Part shown: positions 1-11,740 of the stretch, piece after piece | How the letters are laid out: each line of letters begins with the position of its first letter | Position numbering within the stretch: position 1 is the stretch's first letter | From: Gigantopelta aegis | Taxonomy: Eukaryota > Mollusca > Gastropoda > Neomphalida > Peltospiridae | NCBI RefSeq assembly: GCF_016097555.1 | Contig: NC_054704.1 | Span: 51,099,000-51,162,999, forward strand | Direction: 5' to 3' | DNA length: 64,000 nt | The notes under the pieces: model-generated | Databases searched by the model: none | Seen by the model: the letters and a program-made list of their open reading frames with translations, nothing else | Told to the model about the DNA's origin: nothing | Made by a program: the position numbers and the translations under genes

Positions 1-174
1 CAGACCATACCTGATATATTAATCTGTTTTCAAAGTAAAAACAGTGAGAGGTCTTATTGGACATTTGGACAGTAAATAGGTTAAAGTTCTGTTTGTTAGA
101 TTATATTTAAAATATTTTAAAATTAAATTGAGTATAATTTTGCATTACAAGTATTTTTGTGTTTCTACTTGTAG

Positions 175-2831
175 GACTAACAGGCCCACCTGGTGCAGGG
201 AAAAGCACGTTCATTGAATCTTTTGGCAAGTTTCTTACAGATCAAGGTCATCATGTGGCTGTTCTAGCAGTGGATCCATCATCTTCAACAACAGGAGGTT
301 CACAACTCACTGCTAATTGGTTTTCTTTATATTTTAAAGTTAGAACGAGGGGATTTAAACTTTAAATGAACTGACCCTAGTTAGTAGGTGATGTAAAATA
401 TTTTGATGTGTTACGGTGTTTTTAAATTACACCATCCCTTTGAGTCATTATAGCTCATTCTGAGTGAGAGCTGGTACTGGGATTTGAACCCAGTACCTAC
501 CTAATGTCCATGGTTTAAAGACACCATCACTAAGGCTGATTAATATTACTATTGTGCAAAGAAAAAGGTGTTTTGTATACTCATATTACTCGAGTAGCTA
601 AGCTTTTGTTGCCCATGGACAACCTTTAGGATTTCAGTGTGAAAATTAATAACAAAGTATTTTATAAAGTATTTATTTAAATCTCATTTTATAAAGACAA
701 ATCTAAAACATACCACAATCTCATAAATTCTTTGTTCATTAATTATTAAAAATATTTTAAAAAATAACTATAAAAACTCACTGCTGCCTAGTGATAAAAC
801 CGCAAGGGATCTTATATGTACACATTCACATAAACAGGATAGTACATTATATATATCCTTTCCTCATGTAAGAAACAAACCCACATAATTTTAAATAGTA
901 AATCTTCTCTATATTCAGGATCATTGCTGGGTGACAAGACTCGAATGCCCGAGTTGTCACGTGACGAGAAGGCCTACATTCGACCCTCGCCTGCCTGCGG
1001 TTCTCTCGGTGGCGTCACTCGGACAACCAACGAGGCAGTTGTCCTGTGTGAAGGAGGCGGGTACAACATGATACTGATCGAAACAGTCGGTAAGCCCTGC
1101 ACACGTTAATACTATAAAACTACATTTGTCTGGAAGAATGTAGTAATTAATACATGTATTCTTCCTGACAGTTGTACCAAATAGCCAGTATATATATTTC
1201 ATGCTGTTGTGTCATTAAATATTCATTATTTAATTTCCTGTCAGTTATAAAGTCTGTTAAAGGATTATCCACCTCCTACATTATGCAAACCCATCAGTTT
1301 GTTTGAGTGGTTTGACATACATCGTTAATTGTAGCTTATGAGCCAGCAGCAACAGTGTTCATAAGGGTCATAGGTTTTGCCTGGTAAATCATGGAATGTT
1401 GATTTGGGTTATAAATGGAAAGACAAAATCTTAGTTCAGGCCAGATCTTCCTTACCTATCTCTATAGGATCATCAAACCTTGCATGCATGTACAACTTAG
1501 GATTTTGGTGTGTCGTGTACCATAACCTACCCTTTACGCATTACTGCATATTAAAGGAAACCCTTGTCTCGGCCATCAGATCCCTAGCTAGAAAAATGTA
1601 GGTTTCCTCAAGACTGTCAGAATTGTCAAGGGTCCAATAGCCGATGATTAATTATTAATCAGTGTGCTCTAGTGTGTGTCATTAAACAAAACTTTAACTT
1701 AAATTTGTTTTAACTTTAGCTGGTCTGTCATGGAGAGACCTGTAGGTAATAACATCAAGTGTTATTTATCTGTAGGTGTTGGCCAGTCTGAGTTTGTCGT
1801 AGCGGACATGGTGGACCTGTTCTGCCTAATTATACCTCCAGCTGGTGGAGATGAATTACAAGGTATGTATTTCACATACTTAAGCTGAATTATACACACC
1901 CGATCCTATTGCAGATTTTACTGCACTTACCTAAATCCTCTTATCCACCCTCTCTTTTTGGATCTTTCTACCCACCCCTTCCTTCAGATTCTACACACCT
2001 TCTTTCAAAACTGTTTCAGATCTTTCTATCTACCCTCTTAGTTCTTTCTATCCACCCTCTTAGATCTTTCTACCCACCCTCTTAGATCTTTCTACCCACC
2101 CCTTCCTTCAGATTCTACACATCTTCTTTCAAAACTGTTTCAGATCTTTCTATCTACCCTGTTAGATCTTTCTACCCACCCTCTTAGATCTTTCTACCCA
2201 CCCTCTTAGATCTTTCTACCCTCCTTCTTAGATCTTTCTACCCACCCTCTTAGATCTTTCTACCCACCCTCTTAGATCTTTCTGTCCACCCTCTTAGATC
2301 TTTCTGTCCACCTTCTTAGATCTTTCTATCCACCTTCTTAGATCGTTCTATCCACCTTCTTAGATCTTTCTATCCACCTTCTTAGATCGTTCTACCCACC
2401 CTCTTATATCGTTCTACCCACCCTCTTAGATCTTAACATAACTGAAGGGGAAATGTTCTGGAGACTAGGAAAAAGAGTACTAGAAATAGAAATAAAGAGT
2501 GAGAGAAGGGGGAAAAAAACACTTTCTTGAAAGATACATAAGATCAATGAAATCTTAAAAAGAAAAGAAATTATAGAATGTTGAGATACATTTTCCGAAC
2601 TGACGATATTTAGCATAAAAGTATGCTTATTAACATATTTGGATATTTTGTCATTAACAAGTTTATACATGAATTTATACAATTTGTTATAAGAACTGCT
2701 GCCAAGGTTACCACTGATCATCGAAGTCTTTATATAGGCAATTTTTATAAAATATATATTTTTCAATCTGTATTTTATCAATTATGAATCTTAGCATTGC
2801 ATTTTTATTTAATCTGATCTTTTGTAATTTC

Positions 2832-2900
<69 letters not shown>

Positions 2901-5900
2901 CTTTATATTAATAATCAACCAATTAATAAAACAATGCTTTTTTGTTATAATACCAAATAAAACCATGTTTTTATCCAATTGAAATTTTTCATCTTTTTTT
3001 AATGCCCATTCTTCTACTGCTTTCCATAGGACTTTAACTTTAGAGCACTCATAAAATAAGTGTTCTAGTGTTTCTGGCATAAGATGGGGAAAATCGCAAA
3101 TATTAAAATCAAAATATTTTATTTTATTTTAAAATATATATGTAGCCGTTATCCTGTGTAAAATTTGTTATTTTTAGCTGAATATAATAATCTCCATACT
3201 TATTTGCTGTCATTAAACCTGTTATAGCTTGGAAAAGATGTATCTATTTCGAGTTTGATATTAGAAGTCTTCTTAACTAAGTAGCTTTTAACGCTGTTGT
3301 AAAATTTCTAATGTTTAGCATTTTGATGCCTCCATTTACATAGTCTTGCATTAGTACTTCTCTTTTGACTTTTTCTGGTTTGTTTTGCCAAATAAAATTA
3401 AAAAACATTTTAATTATATTTTTTGTTACTTGATCTGGCACATTTGGTAATGCTATTAATAAATGTGTTATTTTTGAAATTATTAAGGTTTTGATAACCA
3501 CAATGCGACCCAGTAGAGTTAATTTTCTAATGGACCATTTCATCTCCATTAACTTCGGTTCAAAGTTAGCTTGAATAATTTCTTCTATATATACTACTCA
3601 AAAGAATTTAAGGGTCAGACGATATTTTCGACATTATTTTCTGAATGTCAATTATATTAGCTAGACCATAATGTCACGCATGGTATTGTTCCATTTTGAC
3701 GAAAGTGAGTCTAAGCAACCCATACATGAATTAAAATCCACTGTCATTGACACTGTCGACTAGTTCTAATGGTGAAAACATGCTTACATTTGCACGTAAA
3801 TTAGGGCGAAAGCAAAAGGTCTGCTAAGTGCCCATAACTTGCTTTTTCACAAAGCTCTTCATTTGCACGCTTTGCATGTGTATTCCATGTTCCCAGTGCT
3901 GAATTTCCATATAATTGGAGCTTGCGTTCGTGTACGGTGCACACTCCAAATTCGACAATGGTACGACGTCAACTGACTATCGAAGATCGAGGAAGGGCTA
4001 TTGCTTGGCTTCAGGATGGCAATACGCAAAGAAATGTTGCTGTGAGACTTGGTGTCAGTCAGAGTGTCGTTGGCCGACTGTGGCAACAGTACCAAGCAAC
4101 GAATTCTGTTCGAAATCGTCCACGTTCGGGAAGACCCTGAAGCACTACAAATAGAGAGGACCGCTACATCACCAATATGGCTCTACGTCAACGCACAAAC
4201 ACTGCACGCCGATTACGTGACAATCTGCGGACTGCGACTGGAACTCGAGTGTCTGATCAAACCATACGCAATCGTCTGAGAGCCAATAATCTACGCTGCC
4301 GTCGCCAGGCTGTTCGACCACCACTCCTACCACGTCACAGAACGGCCAGACGTCACTGGTGCACGCTTCATCTGTGGTGGCAACTTGTTCAGTGGGGTCG
4401 AGTGATGGTCACTGATGAGTCCAGGTTTAGTCTCCAGTTCAACGACGGTCGGGTTCGTGTCTACAGACGTCCTGGGGAGCACTTCGCTGACGTTAACGTT
4501 AGACAATGTCACCAGTTTGGTGGTGGCAGCGTCATGGTGTGGAGCGGCATCTCTATCCACCACAGGACCCCCCTCTATGTGGTGGGTGGCAATCTGAATG
4601 GAATCCGCTATCTGAATGAGATTATCCGGCCGTTGGTTCTCCCAGGCCTTCAGCAGATTGGCGGCGGGGCAGTTCTGCAGGATGACAATGCCAGACCCCA
4701 CCGTGCCAGGGTGGTAACGGACTTTCTCAGACAACAAGGTATCGCCAGGATGGATTGGCCAGCATATTCGCCTGACTTGGCCCCGATAGAGCACGCCTGG
4801 GACGAATTAGGCAGGAGATTTCGGGATAACCATGCCCCTCCGGCCAACCTTCATGATCTGGGTCAACTTCTTATGGCAGAGTGGCAGGCCATTCCCCAAG
4901 AGTTCTTCAGACGTCTGATCAACAGCATGAGGCAATGATGTGTCGAGTGTATTCGCGCCAGGGGTGGATTCACACACTATTAAACGAATGTTCTAATGTG
5001 TAAAATCCATGTTTGACAACCTTCAACTTTGACAGCATGTCATGTGACTTTCTTGTATACAGTGACGTTTATTTGTGGTTTTTTGTAAATATGGAACAAT
5101 AAATTAAATTTTTCGTGTAGTTTACATCATCAATCTAATACACTCTGAAACTTATTTGGTTATAAATTTATGACCCTTAAATTCTTTTGAGTAGTATATA
5201 TTAACTAAAAAATATACTAAAATGAAGGAAATGTCATCAGCGTATTGCGATATTAAATATTCTTGCCTGTTTACAGTTATACCTTTCAAATCCTTTGAAT
5301 TTCTTATTAATATACATGTAGCTAGTATTTCGGTGCAAATTATGAAAATATAGAGGGAAAGGAGATCGCCTTGTCTACAACCTCTTTCTAGTTTAATATT
5401 TTCAGACAGAAATCCATTTTGTAAAATCCTTGATTCTGAGTTATTATAAAATGTTTTAATCCATGATTTAAATGACATTTTAAAATTGAAAAACTCAAGT
5501 GCTTGTTCAGTGAACAACCAAGAGACAGAGTCAAAAACCTTTTCAAAATCTACCAGGAACAATAAGCCTGGAATTGTATGAACTTATGTATATTGTATTA
5601 TATCGTAGATTAGTCTTACATTTTCAGCTAAAAATCGAACTTTAATGAACCCAGTTTGATCTTTTGAAATTATAATTTTAAGGAACGTTAATGCTTCTGA
5701 ATATGTTATTTCTCCTTCTAGTTCCTGTGCTTCTTTATCTGTTAACTTATTAGCCTCAATGTTGTAGATATACTGGATGTTTTCGTTATTTGCTTGATTT
5801 GTTTTGGAGAAGAGTTTTTGATAAAATACTTTCATTTCTTCTATAATTTGTTTTTGGTCTGTTATTATACTACCATCTTCAAGTTCTAATCTAGAAATTA

Positions 5901-8900
5901 GTTTATTATGAAAGTTGTGCGATTCCATATTATAAACATATTTTGTTGGCTTTTCTCCTTCTTCGACCCATTTTACCCTAGATCTAGTAAAATGCCCTTT
6001 TAATTTATTTTGTCTAATTTCGATCGACTCATTTCTTTTTTTCTTCTGACAAATCGGAATTAACTGTACATTCGTCTTCTTCTAATACTTGTATTTCCTC
6101 TATTCATTTTTTCTCTTTAACGTCTCCTGTTTTCTTTTTGAATGCCCAGTATGAAATGCTTCTCCCTCTTAGTTCCATTAGTAAAACTTCCAAAAACAGT
6201 TGATCATTAATTGTAAACTGAATTTCTTCATTTAAGATATTGTTGATATTTTCTAGATCATATAGAGGAATTGTGTATTGACATTTAATATTTGAAATGG
6301 TTTCCTGAATGGTTTGTACATATGTTTTATCTTTAAGTAGGGAATTATTAAACTTCCAGAGTCCCTTACTGGTTATAAAGTGCTATAGCTTTAAATGTAA
6401 AACGACCCCGGAGTGGTTAGATGAGCTGTCTTTTTAATTTTTTAAACAAATTGCATTAGATTATTTGAAGAAAAAAAAGTCCAGTCGAGCTTGTTTTACT
6501 GGATTTTTTTCACCCAAGTATATTTTTTAACTGGGGATAGAGTTCTCGGAATGTATCTTTAAAGGAATGCTTAAGCAAGGCTTTTGGACTGGTATGCATA
6601 TTCAACGATATATAATGCTCATTATTGCTTAATATCAGCAAGTATATTATTATATTTAATTAATAAAACGTTAAATACGACGGCCCTCTGGCAAGCTGGT
6701 GGTTATGTAATACTTAAAGTGTAACATCAGGAATGAGTCTTAGAACTAGGGAAACAAATCTACCTGGTTTTTGCAGGATGATAAAATAGTCGTGCATAGC
6801 AATGCTCTGTAATAATATACATCCCAGTAAGCCAGCAATAAGTATATATTATTTTTCAATATAAAATAAACCACCGTTGTCAAAGTTGAAATAATTATAC
6901 CATGTTTTACCCATGCATTAACCTATGTACTGAAATGATACACAGAATGTTTTCTTAGTTAATTGGTCTACTGGTCTGTTAAGTGCCTCTACCTGTGATT
7001 CCTGACGAGCCAATTAGTTGATGCTGTCTAGACACAAAAATACATACTGGTATTGTGTAATATTACCTGTCGCCCCTAAAATGGTAATCTACATGGTTTA
7101 TTACGGTAAGTAGTTCTGTAAAACTACTGATTAAGTAGACTTTCCCCATCTAAAACCACAGAACTGACCAATTACATAGTCCCAAAGAAAAGAAAATTAT
7201 CACTTGGGTATTGTGGGTTGTCGTTTTTGCTCCAACGTAGCATACTAATAGGCCTAATAGTGTACATTTTTGCTTTGGATTATTTAACAGAGAAAAATAC
7301 AATAACATCATTTCGTTCCGTTAATGCAACTTGAAACATATTTAGTTAAATAGTTTATTATATTATCACGTTATTTCTGTTGTTTTACAAGTCAGGTTGA
7401 TCAAAGAGAAGCGCCTTGCCGAACAATTTCTGTTTTTGTTTACACTGTGCATACAGGAGTTGGTCAAGAGCTGACATCACTTCCCCCCAAGCTAGCTGTA
7501 CTGGACGCATTGAAAAGAAAAGAAAATGGCTGCCCCCAGTTAGCAGGAATAATCACGTTTTTTTATTAACACTAAAATTATGCATTTTTCATTTGTTAAA
7601 GTGTCAGTATGTGTAGGTGGTCTGGGTATGCATCTTTCCAACATGTAAGGCTCATGTTTTAGTTTACTCTCCCTTTAAAAGTATATTTTTCAAAGTTTTC
7701 TAGTATTTTGTCTCTAGCTTTAGAGTTGTTGATATGCGTATAATTATTTGTATCTAAACTTTGATTAAGTACAAAATTAAAATCTCCACATAAAATATAT
7801 TTTTTGTTTCCAATTTCTTCAATTATTTTTATAAAAGTGCGGATTGTCCTTATTGGGACCATAAATTCTTTCCCCCTCTATGGTTAAATCTAATAATAAG
7901 TAATTACCCAAAGTATCAATTTTTATATTATGTAATTTGTACTCAAAATTATTATTAAATAAAATAGCTACACCCCTAGGGTTACTTTTATAAGAGCTAA
8001 ATATGCATTTGAATTCCCATTGAGTTCGTATATATGGTTCTAATTCTTTTGTAAAATGAGTATTTTTTAAACAATATTTCTTTTGTAATAAGTAATTAAG
8101 TACATCTCTCCTTTTTTCGGGATCTCCCAATCCCTGGCAAGTAACTGTCATTATTTGTAAACTAGCCATATGTACAGTCTTAAATATGGTATTTTATTCT
8201 TTATATGTTATGATATAACTACAGATACCTATTAGGCCAGTTTGTAAATCTGTGCTTAAAAGAGAGAATATAAAAAATGTATAGTACATTATATAGAAAA
8301 AGTACAGACAGACATTTGAAGAAAAAGTACAGACAGACATTTGAAGAAAAAGTACAGACAAACATTTATTAGATGTTAGATCTTTCTACCCACCCTCTTA
8401 GATCTTTCCTCTTTTTGGATATTTCTTACACAGTTCTTCGCTCAGCCTAGTGGCACATTCACTCTGGGTTGGAGCCAGTAATGAGATAAAAAAATCCTCT
8501 GTTGTCTCAAGCCAATATGCATGTATACCAGCCTTAAATCTGATGACCACTCCACTACACCACCGAGACATGACTATGATTTGATAAAACACTTCACCAT
8601 GTCACATGCTCAAAACATAAGCTACAACAGGAACTCTTCCATTTATGTCTTTTTTTTATTATTCAGCAATTAAGAAAGGCATCATTGAAGTGGCAGATAT
8701 AGTTGTTATAAATAAAAGTGATGGTGATCTTGTGCCAGCTGCCCGGAGGATAAAAGCAGAATATACCAGTGCTCTCAAGTTCATGAGGCGACGATACAAA
8801 GACTGGAGACCTCAGGTAAAATGGTGATAAAAAGCTGCCTGGCTTGTTGTCTAGAAAATATCCAGAAGTGTTAGTGTCCTTGCCAGCAGACACTCATGGG

Positions 8901-10830
8901 CATGGGAAAATAAAAGAAAGGAGGAATTTTGGTCATTTAAATACAAAACATGTTATTCCCCAGATACATGTTTTGTTGAGTTAAGCTGACAAAAAAACAA
9001 CAACCTAACTCTACTCCACAAACAAGAAAGCAGTCATGAGGCAGGGGAAAACCTGATGGGTCCACCAAGGGCAATTGATTCTAAAACCCACAGAACCTCC
9101 GTCCACCCCCAGTGTATGTGGTAATATTTAAATCAGGGACCTGGGCCCATGCTTATAAAAGTTTTAAAAGAGTCTAGGCGCAATCTTTAATGACGTCACA
9201 TGCATACAATTTGTATGGTGTTGTTATATCATTACTGTCACAGACTCTATTAGTGTCTTGAGTCTAGACTCAAAATGTTTTATACACACCAGGCAAGCTT
9301 AGACTGAAATCTCTAATGGCGTCACATACATGTAATTTGTATGGTGTTGCCATTACATTAAAGTCTCAGACTTTATTAAGTAAAGTTTGTTTTGTTTAAT
9401 GACATCACTACCGTAGATCACATTGATTTTATTCATCATTGGCTATTGGACGTCAGACATTTGGTAATTTTGACATATAGTCTTAGAGAGGAAACCTGCT
9501 ACATTTTTCCATTAGTAGCAACGGATATTTTATATGCACCATCCCATAGACAGGATAGTACATACCACAGCCTTTGATATGTCAGTCATGGTGCACTGGC
9601 TGGAACGAGAAATAGCTCAATGGGTCCACCGATGGGAATCGATCCTAGAGTGACCGCACATCATGCGAGTGCTTTACTACTGGGCTATATCCTGCCCCAC
9701 TTTATTAAGTCATGAGTCTAGACTCGAAATTTTTTATAAGCATGGGGCCTAATATTATCTAATATTTATTTACATTTCACAGGTGAGAATTCTACCACTG
9801 AGCTATGTCCCACCCTAATTTATGTAGTTACATTTAAATCTGTACAAGTTTATTTACATTTCACAGGTCAGAATTCTACCACTGAGCTATGTCCCACCCT
9901 AATTTATGTAGTTATTCAAATCTGTACAAGTTTATTTACATTTCACAGGTGAGAATTCTACCACTGAGCTATGTCCCACCCTAATTTATGTAGTTACATT
10001 TAAATCTGTACCCAGTTTATTTACATTTCACAGGTGAGAATTCTACCACTGAGCTATGTCCCACCCTAATTTATGTAGTTACATTTAAATCTGTACCCAG
10101 TTTATTTACATTTCACAGGTGAGAATTCTACCACTGAGCTATGTCCCACCCTAATTTATGTAGTTACATTTAAATCTGTACCCAGTTTATTCACATTTCA
10201 CAGGTGAGAATTCTACCACTGAGCTATGTCCCACCCTAATTTATGTGATCACATTTAAATCTGTACCCAGTTTATTTACATTTCACAGGTGAGAATTCTA
10301 CCACTGAGCTATGTCCCAACCCAATTTATGTAGTTACATTCAAATCTGTACCCAGTTTATTTACATTTCACAGGTGAGAATTCTACCACTGAGCTATGTC
10401 CAACCCTAATTTATGTGATCACATTTAAATCTGTACCCAGTTTATTTACATTTCACAGGTGAGAATTCTACCACTGAGCTATGTCCCAACCCAATTCATG
10501 CGATCACATTTAAATCTGTACCCAGTTTATTTACATTTTCAGGTGTGCAGGGTCTCATCTATCACCAAGGAGGGTCTGCCTGATGTGTATACCAAAATGA
10601 ACAGCTTCAAGGACACAATGGTAAAATCAGGAGAGTTTGCAACGAAGAGACAAAAGCAGCTCAAAGTGTGGATGTGGAACCACTTGCAGCAAGATGTGAT
10701 GAACCGATTCAGATCCAGTCCATATGTCCAGCAGAAACTGCCAGAGTTAGAAGAACTTGTCATGAGAGGGGTCATCACACCTGGGTTTGCGGCAGACCTC
10801 TTGCTGAAAGCCTTTGACAAACAGTCATGA
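175..10830 (+). CDS. MMAA: MMAA, G3E-family GTPase chaperone of methylmalonyl-CoA mutase (five 3' exons, 5' part outside window)
   Basis: Five exons with GT-AG borders: 175-297, 919-1089, 1776-1862, 8667-8815 and 10543-10830 (TGA 10828-10830). Every junction keeps frame, giving 272 visible residues. Seen: Walker [24 protein letters not shown], the LIETVGVGQSE switch/Walker B block, and the NKSDGD guanine-specificity motif, then the helical C-terminal arm ([31 protein letters not shown]). This order and spacing match animal MMAA, about 418 residues in human, so roughly the first 145 residues (mitochondrial presequence and N-terminal helices) lie left of the window. Known role: a mitochondrial GTPase that gates adenosylcobalamin loading and protects methylmalonyl-CoA mutase in propionate catabolism. 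No stop or frameshift is seen in the visible exons, so the gene looks functional. The 6.8-kb intron before exon 8667 is mostly transposons, and the last intron ends in an 85-bp tandem array. Confidence 0.95.
430..541 (-). repeat. SINE-C fragment in MMAA intron
   Basis: In reverse complement it reads a core GTACTGGGTTCAAATCCCAG followed by a CACTCAGAATGAG-like body. This is the pattern of the SINE-C copies at 16473, 34640 and 63448. Confidence 0.7.
1590..1700 (+). repeat. SINE-A 3' body fragment
   Basis: Contains the shared SINE 3' body: AAAAATGTAGGTTTCCTC, CCAATAGCCGATGATTAAT, GTGCTCTAGTG and a final ATTAAACAAAACTTT. The tRNA-like head is missing. Confidence 0.75.
1938..2434 (+). repeat. 22-bp minisatellite in MMAA intron (left part)
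   Basis: About twenty imperfect copies of a 22-bp unit, AGATCTTTCTACCCACCCTC plus TT, with a few interruptions. The array breaks off at about 2434, and one to two further copies appear at 8376-8420, so a LINE insertion has split it. Confidence 0.9.
3594..5194 (+). mobile_element. Tc1-type DNA transposon, near-intact
   Basis: About 1.6 kb with perfect 26-bp terminal inverted repeats starting at the TA pair (TACTACTCAAAAGAATTTAA...). TA target duplications lie at 3592-3593 and 5195-5196. It is inserted in the minus-strand LINE. The transposase is on the plus strand at 3958-4938. The perfect inverted repeats and nearly open ORF point to a young insertion. Confidence 0.95.
3958..4938 (+). pseudogene. 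Tc1 transposase, DD34E, one in-frame stop
   Basis: A 326-codon reading frame from ATG 3958 to TGA 4936-4938. The N-terminal helix-turn-helix region ([38 protein letters not shown]) ends in a GRP box. The frame then meets one in-frame TGA at 4138-4140, where relatives have arginine (a CGA to TGA change would fit), and continues in the same frame. The catalytic acids are present: [16 protein letters not shown] and [13 protein letters not shown]. There are 34 residues between the second D and the E, which is the Tc1 spacing. Apart from the single nonsense codon the frame is open, so this copy cannot make a full transposase without readthrough. Confidence 0.93.
6563..7674 (-). mobile_element. TTAA-flanked DNA element (copy 1) inside the LINE
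   Basis: About 1.1 kb bordered by TTAA (6559-6562 and 7675-7678). The LINE frame resumes on both sides (FEKYTF / TFRELYP). The sequence matches, in the opposite orientation, the element at 23768-25099, for example ATGCATACCC, CTGACACTTTA and CCTGCTAACTGGGGG. The terminal inverted repeats are short and imperfect (AGGGAGAGT / AAGGAATGC). No transposase is visible, so it is non-autonomous. TTAA targeting fits piggyBac-like elements; that class call is inference. Confidence 0.75.
8288..8365 (+). repeat. Three 25-bp tandem units at the LINE 5' end
   Basis: GAAAAAGTACAGACAGACAT followed by TTGA is repeated three times, just upstream of the LINE ORF2 start on the minus strand. It may be LINE 5' UTR sequence. 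Confidence 0.75.
8376..8420 (+). repeat. 22-bp minisatellite (right remnant)
   Basis: One to two copies of the same AGATCTTTCTACCCACCCTC unit seen at 1938-2434, cut off by the LINE. Confidence 0.85.
8428..8575 (-). repeat. SINE-C copy (diverged)
   Basis: In reverse complement it starts TGTCTCGGTGGTGTAGTGG and later reads GGCTCCAACCCAGAGTGA, which is the SINE-C head and body. Confidence 0.7.
9380..9700 (-). repeat. SINE-A, reverse orientation, in MMAA intron
   Basis: The 3' body comes first (TAAAGTTTGTTTTGTTTAAT, GAGAGGAAACC, GATATGTCAGTCATGGTGCA) and the tRNA-like head comes last (GGGCTATATCCTGCCCCA in plus orientation). Confidence 0.85.
9760..10542 (+). repeat. 85-bp tandem array abutting the last MMAA exon, with repeated splice-site-like motifs
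   Basis: Nine units of 82-85 bp, each containing TTTATTTACATTTCACAG followed by GTGAGAATTC, then CTACCACTGAGCTATGTCCC, which is the reverse complement of a SINE tRNA A-box head. The AG of successive units falls at 9782, 9866, 9948, 10033, 10118, 10203, 10288, 10373 and 10458. The true acceptor, AG 10541-10542, is the edge of a tenth, truncated unit. Confidence 0.93.
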
Positions 10831-10917
10831 GGTCACTTTTTGAAAAATAGATGACAAAACCCCTGGATTAATTCTGGATAGTGAAGTAAGGCAGTACATA
10901 GCCTGAAATAAGTGAAA

Positions 10918-11147
10918 TGGCAGTACAAAATGAATCATTAAAATAAGTGGCGTTGCAGTACAAAATGAATCATTAAAATAAGTGGCCTTGCAGTACAAAA
11001 TGAATCATTAAAATAAGTGGCATTGCAGTACAAAATGAATCATTGAAATAAGTGGCATTGCAGTACAAAATGAATCATTGAAATAAATGGCGTTGCAGTA
11101 CAAAATGAATCATTAAAATAAGTGGTCTTGCAGTACAAAATGAATCG
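10918..11147 (+). repeat. 35-bp tandem array just 3' of MMAA
   Basis: About 6.5 copies of a 35-bp unit containing TTGCAGTACAAAATGAATCA, starting some 90 bp after the MMAA stop codon. It probably lies in or just beyond the 3' UTR. No clear AATAAA is seen between the stop and the array. Confidence 0.9.
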
Positions 11148-11449
11148 GCACAGTAATAGGTTTACCATACTTCTGGTAGACAAAAGACAATTTTCGTACA
11201 TACTGTAAACCAGATTCCTGAGGGTAAAACTGCTCCCCCCCCCCCCCCCATACCCCACCTACTAGATATGGCTTAGTAGTTCCACATAAAATTGGTTTTT
11301 GTTCCTTTTTTATTGAAAGGTTCACAATAGCTTTCTACATTTTAAGACCCTACAAAGTTTTCAATATTTTTTTAATGTTCAAAGAGATTTTAATTTCTGA
11401 AAAACATTCTGGTAGAGGAATAAAAGGCATGTTTTTATAGTGATACCCA

Positions 11450-11665
11450 GGAGCAGGATCTAGCTCCATTGGCAAACCAATATATATCAAAGGTTGTAAT
11501 ATGTGCTGTACTGTACAACAGATCGCTTGCTGCTAATAAAAAAAATGTAGGTTTCATCCGAACAAGTAAAAATGATCAAATGTTTTTCAATATCCAATAA
11601 TTAATGATTAATTACTCAATGTGCTCTTGTGCACTTGTTAAAAAACAACAACTTGAACTTCCAAT
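11450..11665 (+). repeat. SINE-A, degraded
   Basis: A weak head (GCAGGATCTAGCTCCATTGG) is followed by the SINE 3' body (AAAAAATGTAGGTTTC, CCAATAATTAATGATTAAT, AATGTGCTC). Confidence 0.65.
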
Positions 11666-11740
11666 TGAATTACCAAAAATGATGGTCAGTTTTATAAATA
11701 TTATAACGACAGCCAGATGCATTGTTTAATTGGCAATTAA

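Larger units (their letters stand above)
298..1775 (+). other. MMAA introns flanking exon 919-1089
   Basis: Two introns (298-918 and 1090-1775), AT-rich, with no coding signal. They hold two SINE pieces: a reverse SINE-C fragment at about 430-541, recognised by its tRNA B-box-like core, and a SINE-A tail at about 1590-1700. Confidence 0.8.
2435..8375 (-). mobile_element. L1/Tx1-like LINE, interrupted by a Tc1 element and a TTAA element
   Basis: Minus-strand ORF2 remains in order: AP endonuclease (8169-7660: [37 protein letters not shown]), linker (YTWVKK, KLDWTFF near 6500), reverse transcriptase (5928-5152: [23 protein letters not shown]), and the C-terminal region (3549-2805: [42 protein letters not shown]). 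The element is disabled by stops and frameshifts. Part of the fingers region is deleted, because the linker runs straight into SKDQTGF. Three 25-bp tandem units at 8288-8365 mark the 5' end. A candidate 9-bp duplication TTAGATCTT (2426-2434 and 8376-8384) borders it, although the minisatellite target makes this ambiguous. Two insertions are excluded from the LINE proper: 3594-5194 and 6563-7674. Confidence 0.85.

Noticed and set aside
4327-4847. Minus-strand ORFs of 65-155 codons
   Set aside because: Shadows of the Tc1 transposase frame.
9760-10542. Regular direct repeats that might look like a CRISPR array
   Set aside because: The whole 85-bp unit is repeated with no unique spacers, and the setting is an animal intron.
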